64,000 bases of DNA from NCBI RefSeq assembly GCF_035222485.1, contig NC_085920.1:7798001-7862000 (forward strand), given 5' to 3'. Under the pieces are notes generated by a model that was not told the DNA's origin, ran no database searches, and saw only the letters and a list, made by a program, of their open reading frames with translations. The translations under genes and the position numbers were made by a program. Positions 22,280-32,654 of this stretch are shown here, one piece after another. Each line of letters starts with the position of its first letter. The stretch's first letter is position 1. The stretch is from Podospora pseudoanserina. Taxonomy: Eukaryota > Ascomycota > Sordariomycetes > Sordariales > Podosporaceae.

Positions 22280-22345
22280 AGGGCCCAGGTGGTCAAGGAC
22301 CCACTGCCAAGATATTAATTCACTAACAGTGGGCCTCTAACTGAT
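22280..22345. repeat. Small palindromic repeat, copy A
   Basis: GAAGAGGGCCCAGGTGG is followed by a hairpin-forming block with arms CCCACTG and CAGTGGG around a spacer containing CCAAGATATTAATTC. A related copy is at 27889-27975. Confidence 0.55.
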
Positions 22346-25110
22346 CGGGTAGCCCACGTCCCGCTGCCAAGATATCAAGATGGTGACTGAACCCCTTAGA
22401 TATCAGTTTATCCGCACAGCGCACGTCGGATATCTCAGCTCCCACAATTCCGACATAAGGTTTCTATTATTAGGCAGTATGCGGACGATTCCTTTGCGTA
22501 AAAATAACACTGCTGGGGGAGCCAAGACCCCGGCAGCTACCTAGGAAATAAGATATGATAACGCAGAAACACGTCATGGAGCAATAGCAAAGGCGAAGCT
22601 CTCCCAGTTTCGCTCTTTTGGATAGAAAATCCGCACGGGGAGAAATATCTCGTGAATGTTTAGGGTTTATCACACGATTAACAGATTCCACGTCAATGTC
22701 AGGTTCAGCCCATGGTGGCTGTATCCTAAAAATTTAGCCGCCTAGTTCAGCTACGCCCACTGGTTTGGGGTGCGGCCACAGGCCTGAGGGTTTGAGTAAG
22801 GAAGTGGGGCTCTCAGGGGTTCAGGGGTCATGTATATAAGCGGTCTGCTTCGGGCATTCTATTTTAGACAGGACATCGACTTTTATTTCTTCATATTTTT
22901 GTGCCTTGCACGCGTGCAGGCAATTCTGGCCCTCTGATCAGGCCGATCAGGTGCTTATTATGTGGTCTGCGAGCCCATAGAGTCTTTTCTTTGTCCTACG
23001 TGGAGTGCGGCCTGCGAGCGAGCCACTGTCACGCAGGTGTATCCATTCAGAGACCCTGTTGAGGGTATATTTGCGGTATTGTGGTTGGTTTGTGTGTTTT
23101 CTCACCATTTCACCACATGTGACCAATCAGATCGTTTCGATCCTTCCCCTGAACCACCTCAGGCGTCCTAAATCTTTTCTCTTTAATATTAGTCGATAAA
23201 CTGAGAAATCGACTTTAATCGCACTAACTCTAACCCTGTTCGTCATCTACGGGCAATCCCTCCGGATTAAACCTCTTACTCAACCGCGGGGCACGGATTT
23301 ATTTACTTCGGAGTTATTATGATATTGCCCCACAATGTCCTAGAGCCGGCCGGCATTGTCAGCATCCCGCTCCTAATGAAAAGAAGTCAGGGAGACTGAG
23401 ACAGCCGGCCAGCCTAACTGGGCTCGCCGGTCAGGCGCCCAATCAGTGAAGAACTTCTATTTTCATATTAGCGTGGTGGTTCTGGGAAAAGAAAATCCGC
23501 CTTGCTAGCAGTCAGACGGAGGTTGTGACCTCGCTAGCTTTAAGAGACCCTAGTTAACGTAAGGTAACCCAGATATGATCTACCTTACTTACGAATTATG
23601 ACGAGGCTGTCGTTTCTAGGTAGCGAGGTACAATTGGATGGTAGCGCAAGTGGGAAAGTACTTGTGCAGCGTTGTTGGTTGTCAGTGTGCGGCGGTATGT
23701 TGCATTGACGGCCGGGGCACGATGACGCTGTTATGATGTTGTTGGTTGAAGCTACCGCGGCAGGGTAGTAATTAGGTTGTCAGTTGTCTGAACCCCTGCA
23801 TCAGGTAAACCGCCGTCTTAACATGAGATAAACGACGAGATCAAAGTAATCTCTTTTGAAAAAGAGAGCTGATCATGATGGGAAGCATCTGATATCCAAG
23901 TACTAGAATACCTGGGGCTCTTTTAGAGTATGACCAATTCTTCGAACAACTTTCTCTCTCTTCACCATACGGTTCAAGTTCCATAAAACTTCACAATGAT
24001 ACACCGTGTTAAGCATGGAAGGCCACCCATGCAAAACAAATCCAAGGGTCCAAATGCCATCTCCACAAGGCAAGCCCTGCGAGATGCCAAGAGGCAAAAG
24101 AACCGTCAGCCGCTTATAGAAGGATCTCGGGTACTACCATCGTTTATTATGCCTGAACCGCTACCCGAAAATTGTTTACTGACAATGGTTTCTGCAATAC
24201 CGGGCCCGTGGACCGTTTGAACCGCCAACATAGTCCTCCCATCCTAGGATCACATGGCTACTGCAGAGCACAGAGCCAGGGTCCTATTGGTTACCTTTTC
24301 GGTGAAACATACGGAGTTAGATCTAAGAGGTCCTTCATTGAGCATAAGATCGTATTTCGCAAAAAGTTAATGTTAGCTAAACTTAACTGTTGGGACCAGG
24401 TTCATCACCAACATGATGGCATGTCCGAAAATTGCGGGATATGACTAAATAAGCCCTGTGGTCCTATGCCAAGGTGATTAACGGTAAATAATGCCGAGCA
24501 TGGAGATGAATGACCTTGTGTTGAATAGCTTAATGGCTGGCTAAGTCTCTTTAGAGGAGAGGGACGTGATAGAAACAAAGGCACTGCGTATGCCTAGATG
24601 CTGTTACTTCTCACAAAGGCACTGCCGTCAGTGGTCAGCCTAGCACCCATGCAGTTATTCACGATGCCAGGTTTCTATCCATCATATAGACTCCCCAAAG
24701 TAGCACTCATGTTGTCAGCGTTGTAAGTCCTTAACAACAAAACGAATTGGTCAACTTCACCGCCGTCAACCAGATGTTTAGGGGGGCTTGGCCAAAGCAA
24801 CATCATACCAACAACAGTAGACCGTGATCCTACGAGAGGAGATGCCTGTCTGTCTGTTGGAGCCAACGCATGACTCCGAGCATCTCCGGAGATGAAAACA
24901 CACCATGTGAGGACTTGTGACGCTTGGCTTGGACAAGATGGTGACAGGAAGACATCAAGAACCGAGTATATAACCTCGACCATCGCCTCCCTTTTCTCCT
25001 TCAACTCAACAGCCATTAGCAGCATCCTCTCCTCTCAACAGCCTCTTCAACTCCTTTATCTTCACTCCTCTATCAAGACCTTAAGTCTACCAACCCCCTC
25101 AACCGCCAAA
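22346..25110. other. Long gene-free tract
   Basis: About 2.8 kb with only short frames (at most 90 codons, for example at 23996-24220 and 24172-24444) that show no recognisable protein pattern. I see no terminal repeats or RNA genes. The last 200 bp should contain the promoter of the secreted-protein gene at 25111. Confidence 0.4.
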
Positions 25111-25702
25111 ATGCAGTTCAAAACCGCCACCATCGCCCTCATCGCCACCTTCTTCACCGCCGGTCAAGGCGCCCCCGCCGCTAGCATCGAGTCTCCTGAG
25201 ATTGATGCCGCCGTCGCCACCGGCACTACCAACGAGCCCGTCTTCTGGCAGGCTCCCTTCGCCGACGCCACTCCCAACCCTGCCGTCGGTGTCCTCACCA
25301 AGCGCCGCGACCATTGCGGTGCCTCCACTTTCGAGAACCGCGGCTCGGGTGGCTCCCCCTTTGTGAGCGATTGCGAGCGGATCATCCGCAACTTGAGCGG
25401 TGACGGCTCGTGGCCGCTTTCTTTTGAGCCTCATAAGGAGATTGCTAGTTATGGCTCTTGGTGCGGCCCCATCCCATCCCCAGACAGAAAGAGTTGCATT
25501 GACTGACTTGATAATATACAGCCACTTCGGTATTGAATGGGGCCAGCTCCACCGCGGCACTGTCATGGTTGGCACTTCGGACGTCAAGGATCTCATCCGC
25601 GACTCCATCAGCAAGTTCCGCCGCAGCGATGGCAGAGTTGGCTCTCGCGGCATCATGCCCTGCGGTCCGGATGACATTGCTATTGTTTGGGGTCTTTACT
25701 AG
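25111..25702 (+). CDS. Ecp2/Hce2-like secreted effector-type protein
   Basis: This small secreted protein of 176 residues has exons 25111-25460 and 25522-25702. The 61-bp intron (GTGCGG..ATACAG) splits a cysteine codon in SYGSC. The N-terminus (MQFKTATIALIATFFTAGQG) is a signal peptide. A propeptide ends at a Kex2-like KR site just before DHCGASTF. The mature part carries the Hce2 pattern: CGxSTFxNR, SPFVSDCERI, GSWPL, SYGSC, DVKDLIRDSI and GIMPCG, with four spaced cysteines likely paired. Hce2 proteins are homologues of the Cladosporium fulvum Ecp2 effector and occur in pathogens and saprotrophs alike. The role here is unknown. It is intact despite the surrounding decayed DNA. Confidence 0.82.
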
Positions 25703-25896
25703 AGAACTATAGGTGGCTGATGCATCCTTGGAGGGATTGAGAGCCGCTGATGGGTTCCTGTTGGATCGATTTTAAACTGGTGTTGTTCGTTTCTTAAGGG
25801 GTTTCAGTGCAGGTAATTAGAGTATTTTCCGGGGAAGGGAATTAGTGTGCTTGGTGTAATTAGGGACGGTAGAATACATATTGTGTGCGATTTGAA

Positions 25897-25916
25897 TATC
25901 TCTCTCTCTCTCTCAT
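25897..25916. repeat. (CT)n microsatellite
   Basis: About nine consecutive CT units lie in the spacer downstream of the secreted-protein gene. Confidence 0.8.
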
Positions 25917-26225
25917 GAATGACTCAAACATTCGCAAAATGAACCACCGGCCTCTCCGGCATCCTCAACAGCCCCGGCGCATACTCCCTCAGCAGCTTCT
26001 CCCTCGCCTCCCGGCCCCATACCTCCGCTTCCAATCATCATGCACCGTCATCCCCGCGCTCTCCTTCACCAACCTGAGCCTCCTCAAACTATCTACCCGC
26101 AGGTGACTTACTGCCAAAACAGGCTCAACCGCGCCTTTCACCGGAGGCTTATCTCTATACTCCCCCCCGTGCTTCTTATTCGCTCCGTTCATAACGCGTC
26201 GAACGCGTTCAACGCGCTCGGCCAT
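25917..26225 (-). pseudogene. C-terminal gene fragment with a frameshift
   Basis: The minus strand reads VSHLRVDSLRRLRLVKES and GMTVHDDWKRR. After a one-base phase change it continues WGREAREKLLREYAPGLL and RMPERPVVHFANV to a stop at about 25917. Both halves look like real protein, but I cannot name the family. The upstream part stops where the hAT relic begins, so it may be a truncated gene. Confidence 0.35.
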
Positions 26226-26234
26226 GCCGGGATA

Positions 26235-27715
26235 ACCAAGAAGAGCCTTAAGGAGAAATTCGCGATGCTAAAGCTATTATCGACCTCCCACTCGATCCGA
26301 AGCTATACGCAAAGATCTAAAGTCCCGACAAACGGTTTTACCACCTCCGTGCGCACTTCAAGCTGAAGGATGGACCTTCTTGGGTAAACGCCCACGGCAC
26401 ACTACTCCTACGGCTCACGGAAAGCGATTCGAGCTCTACAGACGGTAATTTCTGGGCTTACCACGAGTGCTACAACACCTTTAACGCGGAGGCAGCAACT
26501 TCCCCAGCCAAACACCTCCGACAAAAGCAAGGTATTACGAAGGATGGCAAGCTTCTAGGAGCAAACAATGCTGGTAAGAGATCGTTTTCGGCAATTAACG
26601 AGCTTTTCCAAGCTCGAACCACTAAGAAGATAAAGCTCCCGCCCCCTATAAAGACCTAAGACCGCTTCCAGGAGCTCCTAGTCAAGTGGGTTTCCGATTC
26701 AGATATCCCATTTTCCGTGGTTAAACACAAGCACTTCCGGAACCGCCGCTTTTTTTGCTGTTGTTGCGCACTATTTCGATACTGTGGGGGACTGCAACAC
26801 CCGCTTACTCGCCCTCCCGCGGGTCAAGGGCACTCACAATGGCGAAAACCTCGCCAAAGGAGTGGTTGAGGTTGTCGAGCGCTTTGGCTTTTAAGCTAAA
26901 GTAGGAGTTTTCTAAGCTGATAACGCGGAAAATAACGATACGTGCGTTACCGAACTTCTACGATACTTCAACCCACATTTTTACACGCAGTAACTTGATC
27001 TCATCTAATCTCTTAAGCGAGTGCGCTGCGTGGGCCATATATTAAACCTCGTTGCCAGAGCTTTCCTTAATGGCGAAAACAAAGAAGTGATCAGGAAGTT
27101 AGCTGAGGGCTCAGATGAGCGACTTTCTGCGGAACAGGAGAGGGAGCTTCTTAACGCGTGGCGAGAAACTGGGCTAGGGGATAAGCTACACTACCTCGTG
27201 CACTTCGCCCGCCGTACGCCCCAGCGCAGGGACGCTTTCGACGACTTTACGGAAAGTATTTTGCCCCTGTTTTCCCCCGATTTCCCCCTTCTCCACCGAA
27301 AAAAAGATATTATATTAGGTTTAGTGCTGAATTGGTGTTTTTTTATAAGCAAGCTTACCGAGGCGGAACGCGAAGAAATTGGTGCTATCCTCGTTGATTC
27401 TGTAATTCGAAATCTTTAGCTAAAGGCTAATAACGATATTCGCTGGTACTCGGTATACCATATAATTAAGCGCGCCCTTATTCTCCGCGATCTCCTCACC
27501 AACTTCAGCGCCCGGTATAATCGATTAGGGGATCTCAGCGACGAAGCTGTACTCTCTTCAGAGGGTTGGGCAGTTCTGACAGAGATCAAAGCTCTATTGG
27601 CCCCGTTCAAGTTTATTACGAAAAAGTTCGAGGGAAGGAAGCCCAATCTTTGTGACGCTATCACCCAGTGTTGCAGAAAGCTCAAACACAGTCAACTCCA
27701 GCGCTCAGACCTTCG
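26235..27715 (+). mobile_element. hAT-family DNA transposon relic, plus orientation
   Basis: A decayed hAT transposase. One frame reads YHLRAHFKLKDGPSWVN, RSFSAINELFQARTTKK and WVSDSDIPFSVVKHKHF. A deletion follows, then VVAHYFDTVGDCNTRLL, RVKGTHNGENLAK and NAENNDTCVTELLRYF. The hallmark RVRCVGHILNLVARAFL and RRTPQRRDAFDDF follow (open 27021-27419). After a stop comes LSSEGWAVLTEIKALLAPF and ITKKFEG. These are RNase H-fold and dimerisation-region motifs of fungal hAT elements. Several in-frame TAA/TAG codons and a missing piece near 26745 show it is inactive. The BED zinc finger, C-terminus and terminal inverted repeats were not found. Confidence 0.78.
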
Positions 27716-27888
27716 ATGAAAACATTCAATCAACTCAGAACTCACCATAACCAAGTCAGAGCAGCAGTAAAACAGGCGAGACCAACAGTCACCCGGGAAA
27801 AAGTAAAAGTCATCTAGATCAAAGCACCGAGCCAGACCAGAGCAATCGGTCCAATGAAGTTGAGAGCCAATTCGTTGGTTCTCATCAG

Positions 27889-27975
27889 GAAGAGGGCCCA
27901 GATGGCACATGTTCGCCTGATTGGGATGAATCAAGATCCCACTGCCAAGATTTTAATTCCTTAACAGTGGGCCTT
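27889..27975. repeat. Small palindromic repeat, copy B
   Basis: GAAGAGGGCCCAGATGG is followed after about 30 bp by CCCACTGCCAAGATTTT and AACAGTGGGCCT. This is the same hairpin as at 22280 in the same orientation, with scattered substitutions. Confidence 0.55.
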
Positions 27976-28139
27976 TCATTAGTTAGTTCAACAACTTCAA
28001 ATGTCGCAGTGCTAATTATTTTCAGATGATGCTCAAAATAACATGAATAGCAAAGGGGTGGGGTGCGACTTGTTATGGTGACACCCCATAAGCGAGGCCG
28101 AAAAGGGCAAAACATTTCCTTCGACCGTGAAGAATAATC

Positions 28140-28430
28140 TTGGATTGCCGATACTCCGGAAAGTGCGGGCTCCCCTCAGGATTTGACAGTATTCCCAGGA
28201 AGGTCACGGCAGGCCGGGTATTTGAGCAGATGACGGAAGTCCCCATGCTATTCGACATCTATTTTCGGGTAGCTTGGAGCACAAGCTTGGTTATGTCGTG
28301 GAACGGGACCACTGGCTGTTTTGACGGAGTTGATCCAGTTGAGAGGAAGACGTTTAAGGTGTCCAAGGATCATGTGTTTTCGAGACTCAAAGACTTGGAA
28401 TTGACCGGCAAGCGGTGGCTAGAAGCATGA
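28140..28430 (+). CDS. Possible small hypothetical protein
   Basis: A 96-codon frame whose composition is protein-like (VFEQMTEVPMLFDIYFRVAW, VSKDHVFSRLKDLELTG). No family, signal or membrane segment is recognised, and no spliced partner was found. It lies between a repeat and an F-box pseudogene and may be a fragment. Confidence 0.25.
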   Translation: MDCRYSGKCGLPSGFDSIPRKVTAGRVFEQMTEVPMLFDIYFRVAWSTSLVMSWNGTTGCFDGVDPVERKTFKVSKDHVFSRLKDLELTGKRWLEA

Positions 28431-28624
28431 GGAGATGTAAGCATAGAGGCGAGAATAGAAGGTACTTTCCAAAAAAATAGGACCGTGTTATATAGTGTAT
28501 CTAAGATCAGATGGACCTAGCTTAGTTACATGTACATATCTATTCAATGTAGTCTTGAAGTCAATGCAGAGAATGAAAGCGTCCAACACCACACACCTCA
28601 ATACCCAAACAAGTATCCCCCACA

Positions 28625-29647
28625 TCAAGAACGGTGGGAGTCTAATTCCTTAGCAGTTACCTTCAGACTAGGTTGGTGTAACTCAATGTAGTGGTAGATT
28701 TGAATCCATGACCCTATTGTCAAATATATCTGCTTGAGGGTCAAGCTACACAGCAGGGTATGTCGACTCATGAAATTAATCATGGCGTCACATTTGGTCA
28801 CGCCGTTCTCAAGCTCAAAATCTCTTAAGGACGGGAAGTGCATTTTCGCTAGAGGAAGACACTTGAACCGCACTGGGCTCCTCAGTCACAACTTTTGGAT
28901 ATTCGGGAATAACGCAAGGAAGTTGGCCGCGCTCGCACCCCGGGCGTCTTGAACAAGGAAAGGGTTAAGTCGCAAGTCGGTGACATGCTGAAAGGACACG
29001 TCATGCCACGCATCGTGCCTAAAGATACCTTGAAGTTCGAGGTGTCTGATGCTGGGAAACAGATGAAGGCGAGATAGCACAAGCCGAAGCGTATCCTCGA
29101 TGCTGTTGTCCAACTTGGGCAGAATCCAGATTTTCTCGATCAGTCTAGCGTATTGCGGCTTCTTAGGCTTACGCCAGCCATATTTTCTCAGATGCCCCAC
29201 CGTAAGCTTTTGAAGTTAGGGAAATAACCGGAGAAGCTTAACCAGCTTAATCTGACGTTCTTGCATTGTGCTCCTGCGCTCCGACTCCACAAACCTCTCG
29301 AATTGGTGGAATGCCATATCCGCACTTGGTCCAAATTGACGTTGAACCGCAATTCCATCTCTACCATACAATAGAGGATGAAATTCTCAGTCGATTCACG
29401 ATGACGGTTTCCAACAGCCATGGTAGATAGTGAGCTCTTTAGTATGAACAGCGGATGACGGCTCTTCTGATATAAAATGTTGAAATTCGCTAAGACAAGA
29501 TGATGTGCTGAGTACAGACAGATGTTGTGCAAGGGCGATGAAGCCAGGGCCTGCGCATCGACGACACACTAATCTGAAGGCAGAGAGATCCTGCACGGAT
29601 AGCTGTAGGGCAATGGCTAGGAGTGTCTCCTGGGGTAACCGGTACAT
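28625..29647 (-). pseudogene. F-box protein gene inactivated by four nonsense codons
   Basis: One minus frame spans the whole locus. It starts with an F-box (MYRLPQETLLAIALQL, QDLSAFRLVCRRCAG), the Skp1-binding module of SCF ubiquitin ligases. It continues through FHPLLYGRDGIAVQRQFG, ADMAFHQFERFVESERRS, QIKLVKLLRLFP, LQKLTVGHLRKYGW and YARLIEKIWILPKLDN to a leucine-rich C-terminus ending near 28625. Stops interrupt it at 29396-29398 (TGA), 29387-29389 (TGA), 29216-29218 (TAA) and 28886-28888 (TGA). Each is explained by one C-to-T change from CGA or CAA. The reading frame is otherwise intact over about 340 codons, so inactivation looks recent and RIP-like. No intron removes the stops. Confidence 0.75.
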
Positions 29648-29911
29648 CGTTGGAGTGAACAGATCGAGCAAGGCAGCAAGGAGCAGCATCAGAAAGGCAT
29701 CAGTCGAAAGCTTGGACCATGGTGTTTTCTCTGGTACCAGTCCATGGCGTCTTATCCCTTGCTTAGCAGTGTACCCAGGAAATATATATTATTCGTCGAG
29801 ATCCTCGATCTCAGCGTTTGGGTGAGCTAGAAACCCATCCCCCCACGTCAAACTTCTGGCTGCCTGTCTTGTGAAACTGTCTAAGACCCACAGTCCGACC
29901 TGCTCTCGAGA

Positions 29912-30478
29912 ATGTTGTCAGGGACGCAATCTACCATGAGCTCTGTCGAAGGGTGCCAACCACGAGCACGGCAAGTAATCGATCTTACCCAGGAAAGCGA
30001 CAACCAACTGACCGCCAGCCATGCGTTGATCAAGGCAGGTATCGATCTCACGGATGACACGTTCACAATTGTCATATCTGTTCAGTTGTGATCCAGAAGA
30101 ATAGCCAGTGCAGTGAGATCATGGCGTGCATTTCTTGCGGCTGCCTTACTTGCCATGCTTGTCATCTACTTCCTCACACCTGTCGTGAGGATGGATATAA
30201 GAGACGATGGTTCCGAGTCTACGGCACCGACTGCCGCGTCTGCTTCGAGGGATGGTCAACTGGGAAGAAGATATTTACATCTAGATGCGGTAAGTGGTCA
30301 GTCTGAGATAATTTCAACACTAGCTGACAAAGTTCAAGGTCATGTGATGTGTGGACATTGTTATCGACGTTGGATTAGGTACGGAGGTGAACGGTGCCCA
30401 ACATGCAACACACGCACGACAGAACAACAGTTCTTCATCATCATTCTTTCTTTTAGAGCGGAACGTTTGGCTGTATAA
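29912..30478 (+). pseudogene. SUMO-interacting-motif plus C3HC4 RING gene with an apparent frameshift
   Basis: The N-terminal frame from ATG 29912 (alternative 29936) carries two SUMO-interacting motifs, RQVIDLTQESD and AGIDLTDDTF. Near 30075 the phase changes to a cysteine-rich stretch (CHICSVVIQKNSQC, MACISCGCLTCHACHLL). The RING then runs across a clean 49-bp intron (30290-30338, GTAAGT..TTCAAG): CRVC, 14 residues, CGHVMCGHC, 11 residues, CPTC, a perfect C3HC4 spacing. SIMs plus a RING are the layout of SUMO-targeted ubiquitin ligases (STUbL). No plausible intron spans the phase change, so either a small deletion has broken the gene or the assembly has an error. Family inference is moderate. 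Confidence 0.55.
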
Positions 30479-30628
30479 AGACGATTTGATCTAATTTCTG
30501 ATTCATCGTTCAATGTAATTCATATTAAACCTAAGTACCAGATAATATCCATCTAATTTCATTCACTTAATGTATGTATCTAATCCAAGCGTAAATAAGA
30601 CTTAATTTCCAAGATCGCGGCTCCTGAA

Positions 30629-30919
30629 TTAGGTTGTAAGTAGATGTAATTTTGTCCTCGATGAAGTTAACCTACGGTCGTGTTCCCATACGGCAATCTT
30701 CACCTTTTTCTTCCAGAAGTTGTAGTTTTGCTGGGAAATCCTGCCATTTCGCAAAGCCCTACGTAATCTCATATTGATATCGTTTGCATGGTCTTTCAGC
30801 ACACGCTGGTTGTACTTCTTCTTTATCATACGAGACAGCTCCCATGATGACTTTACTGCAGTGACTAAGCCCGCGAGAGCGGCAGCTGATGCCAAAGAAC
30901 TGGGCAAGTATGAAGCCAT
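30629..30919 (-). CDS. Small basic protein of unknown family, duplicated in the window
   Basis: A 96-residue product. The N-terminal 25 residues are alanine/leucine-rich and possibly membrane-associated (SSLASAAALAGLVTAV). A strongly basic helical region follows (RMIKKKYNQRVLKDHA, RLRRALRNGRISQQNY, WKKKVKIAVWEHDR). The reading is supported by a second, mutated copy at 58501-58775 in which this protein pattern is recognisable through several stops. No function can be assigned. It lies 150 bp from the SIM/RING gene. Confidence 0.5.
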   Translation of the reverse strand: MASYLPSSLASAAALAGLVTAVKSSWELSRMIKKKYNQRVLKDHANDINMRLRRALRNGRISQQNYNFWKKKVKIAVWEHDRRLTSSRTKLHLLTT

Positions 30920-31155
30920 AGAGATACTAGTACCGGCAGTTGAATGAGAGCAGAGTGGATAAGCAAAGCGGGAATGAATGGAGGCAACTGCGGGCGTTTT
31001 GTACTTACCTACCCTTATGTGGTGTTAAATACCATAAACCGATTTTAAATTAACTTAAATAGGCACTGGGTCAGGTACTGATTATTTTCGAGGTCAACCA
31101 GAACCGAAAAACCTAGCAATTGAGCCCTATTGGCTCTCGACTCCAAGGGCCCACA

Positions 31156-32300
31156 TTATGCGGCTCTGCAGATCCCTGCAACGTAAATAAGAATTTTTAG
31201 TTGGGCATTACCGGGTTGTATCGCGAACTGGGAGGCCGAGATATCGAAATGAATGCCAAATGGGATGCTGGGAAGGGTATGCACGTGAACGATACGTGGG
31301 TGTGCACCACCCTCCCATTCCCTCGCAGGGACATCAGGCCCATCGAAAGGTTCGAAGGCAAGCCGTTCATCAAACTCAGCCTTCTTCTCCACCAGTAATC
31401 TCAATAGCCAAGTCGCTGTGGGAGCGACCTCAGCGAAACGACTCTCCCTGTCTTCGAAGGCCTTAGTGGTCCTTTGAACAGGTTCAAGAATGGGCTTTAA
31501 GCTCTTCAATATATCCCAGTCAAAAGGAAGTAATTGATCTTCGGCCGGGAGGCGCTTCTTCACATCCTTTCCTTGTAAGGCCTTTCGGCAAAACTGATCA
31601 ATCTGGTCCTTCAAGATCAACGCCCGTTCAATCATCTGGTAGGCTCAGTTCCAACGGGTCGCGTTGTCAGTCACCAGGCGGTCAAATGGAAGGTCTCCAG
31701 GCAAGCAATGGATCCCCATCTCAGCCAATTCCTCAGAAGGAAGACGGCCATGACAGATATCAGCAAAAGCTTCACTTCTCACTGTACTGCGGTAAAGGAA
31801 CCAGACGACGTTGTGGAGCTTTCCTCAAGGACCCAGCTTGCGCCAGCTTTTGAGGAAGGCTTCACCGGAAGGCGTGTCAAAACGGCGTGTTGTGAGGCAA
31901 TATCGAGAGTCTCTAGAATCTCGTCGTCGTCCCCGGCTAAGAAGGCTTTAGCCACAAGGTTGATGACGTGGCCGAAGCAGAAGACTCGGCGTTGAAACAC
32001 CATATCCTCGGCCACAACGGAATCACGACCTGGAAACCATGACTTGTATACCAATCTGATGGCTTTGTTTCGGCGCTTAGGCATGGCAACCTCATGGGGT
32101 GGAGGTGCGTGTTGGGGATCCTTGAGGTGTCCGACTAACAGGGCAGTTACCTGGCAAAGCGCATTCCTGATCTCCAGAGCCGACATTTCGGGAAATGAGG
32201 CCATTTCACGAAGCTGTAGTAAAATATCCTCCAATGAGCAGATGGTGGCAAGAGACAGGATTATCTGAAGGAGTGTACTTCTATCACCCAAGTCACTAAG
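31156..32300 (-). mobile_element. hAT-family DNA transposon relic, minus orientation
   Basis: The minus strand contains the hAT signature RVFCFGHVINLVAKAFLAG, preceded by the region between 32291 and 31990. It continues after interruptions as VTDNATRWN, stop, AYQMIERALILKDQIDQF. Then comes DWDILKSLKPILEPVQRTT with a long helical segment to 31156. The TRWN/MIERAL transition is typical of fungal hAT transposases. The frame is split at about 31780 and by an in-frame TGA near 31650, so it is non-autonomous. The protein differs enough from the 26-27.7 kb relic to be a separate element. Ends were not identified. Confidence 0.72.
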
Positions 32301-32654
32301 CTTCCTTTACCGGCAATAAGTTCTGGAGCTCCCAGCAACCCGCAGATAAAAGAGATTCCTTGCAAACCAAGCCAACAGCGCCAGAAACGCAGGTAAATAC
32401 AACCTCTGGGGCTGGTTCCCAGGTTCTCAACAATATGATGACCAAACGTGCATGTTTCAATAGTGGTTGACAGACCAAGTGGCCAGGACTCGGGGTTGGA
32501 AGATGGCGCCACCTTGGTGGCACTGGAACCGTTACCTAGGGACGATGGCAGCTGAGAAAGCCCCCGCACCATGCAGACCTGTCCTTTTCACCACACCACT
32601 ACTATCACCACCACTCCTAGGCCGAAAGAGCAGAAGATTCAATCAACGTCCACC

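Noticed and set aside
25099-25677. 192-codon minus frame opposite the Ecp2-like gene
   Set aside because: Glycine-rich shadow; the plus strand has signal peptide, intron and conserved cysteines.
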